DNA from: Pelagibacteraceae bacterium AG-426-M19
GTDB lineage: Bacteria > Pseudomonadota > Alphaproteobacteria > Pelagibacterales > Pelagibacteraceae
Assembly: GCA_003210025.1 (NCBI GenBank)
Contig: QCNW01000002.1
Location: forward strand, 107,295-171,294
DNA: 64,000 bases
Direction of reading: 5' to 3'
A model generated the notes under the pieces. The model searched no databases. It had not been told where the DNA came from and saw only the letters and a list, made by a program, of their open reading frames with translations. The translations under genes were made by a program, and so were the position numbers. Below, piece by piece: positions 61,958 to 64,000 of the stretch. Position 1 is the first letter of the stretch. Every line of letters begins with the position of its first letter.

Positions 61958-62480
61958 TTTTTTTTAATAAATTTTTTATTTCTATTAAATTTTCGCTCGT
62001 TAATGGACCAATATACTTTTTTATTATCTCATTTGTTTTACCACTTATAATAAAAGTTTCAGGAACACCAATAGCTCCAAATTCTATTGATTTTGTTCCA
62101 TCATTATCGGTAATAACTTCTGAATAAGGATTTCCAAGTGAGCTTAAAAAATTTTTTGCATTTTTTGGACTGTCTTTATAATTAATTCCAATTATATTTA
62201 TGTTCATATCTTTTAATTTCATTAAAAACTGATGCTCTTCTCTACATGGTGCACACCAAGATGCCCAAATATTTACTACAGAAGGACTATTTTTATCAAA
62301 TAAGTCTGAAATATTAATTATTTCATCAGAAAATAGTTTTTTTGCATTAAGTGAAAAATCTATTTTACTTTTTAATTTCTCGTTAGAGTAATCTTTCGAT
62401 ACGTTCAATCCCTTGAGCAAGATTATAAAAATTATTATTAATGTTAGTAGTAATCCTAAAAATTTAATATTTTTGCTCAT
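61950..62480 (-). CDS. ccmG: Thiol:disulfide interchange protein CcmG/DsbE
   Basis: This 176-aa membrane-anchored thioredoxin-fold protein keeps apocytochrome cysteines reduced. It has a helix (FLGLLLTLIIIFIILL), the active site VVNIWASWCAPCREEHQF, and GINYKDSPKNAKNFL and GVPETFIISG (cis-Pro). The track starts five codons earlier with a GTG. I prefer the ATG at 62480, which overlaps the ccmF stop by 17 bp. Confidence 0.94.
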   Translation of the reverse strand: MSKNIKFLGLLLTLIIIFIILLKGLNVSKDYSNEKLKSKIDFSLNAKKLFSDEIINISDLFDKNSPSVVNIWASWCAPCREEHQFLMKLKDMNINIIGINYKDSPKNAKNFLSSLGNPYSEVITDNDGTKSIEFGAIGVPETFIISGKTNEIIKKYIGPLTSENLIEIKNLLKKNA

Positions 62481-64000
62481 TTTTTCTAATAACACTTAAT
62501 AAACCACCAAAACCAATAAATATAGTTGAGATCCATATCCAAATCATTAAGGGTTTATATTGATATCTTACGTTATAATAGCCATCGTCTTTTAAAATAT
62601 TAAATACTAAAAAATTATCTGAAAATAATGTTGTCTTAATATCTGCTTCACTCGTAATAGTTAAAGGCTGCTGGTAAATCCTAACTTCTGGGTATAAAGC
62701 AAAAGAGGAATTTTTATTCGTAACTTCAAAACTAGCTTTAAGAGATTTATAATTGTCTACATCTTTAACATTAACTTCTTTTAATTTTACAACTTTGTTA
62801 TTGAATATTCTTTCATCTCCTACTTTCATATTTGAATTGAATTCATTAGAAAAAAGTCCATTCAATAAGATACTTGTAATTAATAAGCTAAAACCAAAAT
62901 GTGAAATTTTTTGGCTAATCGAGGATTTGCTAACAAAAAAATCTTTAATTGTTACTAATAAAAGATAGATGCTCAAAACTATCAGAGGAATAGACAACAG
63001 AAATGAATTTTCGGTTTTTGTTAAAATGACATATGAAATAAGTAGTGAAACTAAAAAAATAATTAAAATATTATAGTTAAACTTTTTTAATTTATCTTTA
63101 ATCCATTTCAAACTTGGGCCAAAGCTCATGAATATTAAAAAAGGAATTAAGAAGGGTATTAAAAGATTATGATAAAAAGGCGGACCAACAGAAATTTTTG
63201 AACCATTTAAAACTTCAAGAAAAATTGGATAAATTGTACCAACAAGAACAACAGATAAAAAAAACATCATAAACCAGTTATTCACTAATATTGCAGTCTC
63301 TTTACTTAAAATAAAATTCTCTTTGGCTGTGTTTGATATTTTATTCTGATTAAAAAAGAAAATTAATATAGACATCAAAATTAGGATAAAGAGAAAACTT
63401 AATATATATAGCCCTCTTGATGGATCGTTTGCAAAAGTGTGAATTGAATTTAAAATTCCAGACCTAACAAGAAAAGTGCCACTCATACTCAGTGAGAAAG
63501 TTGTAATTGACAAAATAATAGTCCACTCTTTAAACGAATTTCTTTTCTGTAATACAATTACAGTATGCAGTAGCGCTGTTAAGCAAAACCATGGCATTAA
63601 TGAAACATTTTCTACAGGATCCCAAAACCAAAAACCTCCCCAGCCCAGCTCATAATATGCCCATATAGATCCAAGCAAAATACCAATTGTTAAAAATACC
63701 CAAGATACCAAAACCCATTTTTTAATGTGCCTTGCCCACTTATCTCCAATATTTCCGCTAATCATTGAGGCAAGTGAAGCTGAAAAGATAATAGATGTTC
63801 CAACATAACCTAAATATAAAATTGGAGGATGAATAGCTAAAGCAGGGTCTTGTAAAATAGGGTTCAAACCTAATCCCTCCCTAGGAATTGGATATAGCAT
63901 TTTGAATGGGTTGGAAGTTAATAAAATAAAAACTAGAAAACCTGAAATAATAATTTGTTGAAATAGTATCGTTAAAAGTTTGTATTTAGTATCTTGTGAT
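62464..64000 (-). CDS. ccmF: CcmF heme lyase, remainder of the protein (runs off window)
   Basis: The reading frame is open to the right edge of the window. It begins there with SQDTKYKLLTILFQQIII and continues TSNPFKMLYPIPREGLGLNPILQDPALAIHPP, then the WWD motif YYELGWGGFWFWDPVENVS and GTFLVRSGILNSIHTFA. The track's start at 63900 is an internal Met. It covers about 512 residues, corresponding to E. coli CcmF from about residue 115 to the end. With the + strand fragment at 59536 this makes almost one complete CcmF, so the two are pieces of one gene separated by an inversion or chimera. Confidence 0.93.
   Translation of the reverse strand, partial: SQDTKYKLLTILFQQIIISGFLVFILLTSNPFKMLYPIPREGLGLNPILQDPALAIHPPILYLGYVGTSIIFSASLASMISGNIGDKWARHIKKWVLVSWVFLTIGILLGSIWAYYELGWGGFWFWDPVENVSLMPWFCLTALLHTVIVLQKRNSFKEWTIILSITTFSLSMSGTFLVRSGILNSIHTFANDPSRGLYILSFLFILILMSILIFFFNQNKISNTAKENFILSKETAILVNNWFMMFFLSVVLVGTIYPIFLEVLNGSKISVGPPFYHNLLIPFLIPFLIFMSFGPSLKWIKDKLKKFNYNILIIFLVSLLISYVILTKTENSFLLSIPLIVLSIYLLLVTIKDFFVSKSSISQKISHFGFSLLITSILLNGLFSNEFNSNMKVGDERIFNNKVVKLKEVNVKDVDNYKSLKASFEVTNKNSSFALYPEVRIYQQPLTITSEADIKTTLFSDNFLVFNILKDDGYYNVRYQYKPLMIWIWISTIFIGFGGLLSVIRKNEQKY

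Noticed and set aside
1-64000. Search for CRISPR arrays, prophage, insertion sequences, integrases and toxin-antitoxin pairs
   Set aside because: No repeated spacers, transposase, terminal inverted repeats or phage structural genes were seen anywhere in the window.

Overview
The window looks like a piece of a very compact, AT-rich alphaproteobacterial chromosome of the SAR11 (Pelagibacter) type. This is inferred from the low GC content, Lys/Asn/Ile-rich proteins, intergenic gaps of mostly 0-60 bp, many 1-8 bp gene overlaps, and the gene order. No IS element, prophage, integrase or CRISPR array was seen, and nearly every gene is a housekeeping, transport or cell-envelope gene.

Layout. (1) 1-3.1 kb: rho (5' end only), hemJ, hemH and hemE read leftward. 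A 282-bp AT-rich gap then separates hemE from the rightward run ppsR-maf-aroE-SDR-coaE-dnaQ. This is the gene arrangement that flanks the replication origin of Caulobacter and Rickettsia, and the gap carries DnaA-box-like and CtrA-site-like sequences, so I call it a candidate oriC. (2) 7.2-15.1 kb: secB, fxsA, a Tim44-like protein, a Smr protein, the hslVU protease with a heat-shock-type promoter, and a his operon (hisB-hisH-unknown-hisA-hisF-hisE) ending in an unlisted 47-aa membrane protein. (3) 15-21 kb: a beta-1,4-galactosyltransferase-like enzyme, a TRAP transporter, two tandem type IV pilin-like genes, a HIT protein and a GNAT protein. (4) 21-31 kb: lolA-ftsK, a UbiH-like hydroxylase, a LonN-domain protein, an FkbM methyltransferase, tRNA-Gly(GCC), a pterin dehydratase, and rpe-heparinase-purH. 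(5) 31-36.6 kb: acetate/carboxylate metabolism, with a DUF4212-SSS symporter ending in a clear terminator, and acetyl-CoA synthetase with a poly-lysine N-terminus. (6) 36.6-49.4 kb: a TPR glycosyltransferase, tsaD, hemC-hemD, mscS, yggT, folD, an ABC exporter divergent from a GDSL esterase with overlapping start codons, a metallo-beta-lactamase-fold hydrolase and a PQQ-type sugar dehydrogenase. (7) 49.4-57.6 kb: an SDR, two photolyase-family genes around a DUF2256 mini-gene, argG, a frameshifted IalB-like gene, an aldo/keto reductase, a Bax-inhibitor-1 protein, DUF2794 and yciB. (8) 57.7-64 kb: hspQ, a structured hairpin and the cytochrome c maturation (ccm) operon.

The ccm region is the most anomalous part. 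ccmC-ccmD-ccmE read rightward, but ccmF breaks after 99 residues. The sequence then runs backwards through the start of a second lactate-dehydrogenase-like gene, a complete first copy, pagL, ccmH, ccmG and the rest of ccmF. Undoing one inversion gives a sensible operon, ccmC-D-E-F-G-H-pagL-lldD1-lldD2. The junction has about 5 nt of microhomology, so it is either a real inversion or, more likely, an amplification or assembly chimera. The poly-A frameshift in the IalB-like gene may be a similar quality flag.

Together the genes cover heme synthesis (hemE, hemH, hemJ, hemC, hemD) and c-type heme attachment, His, Arg, shikimate and purine synthesis, proteostasis (HslUV, SecB, HspQ), light-damage repair, uptake of organic acids and acetate, and envelope maintenance. 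No clearly new multi-gene system was found. The best leads are the candidate origin, the ccmC leader hairpin, the photolyase/DUF2256 cluster and the ccm breakpoint.
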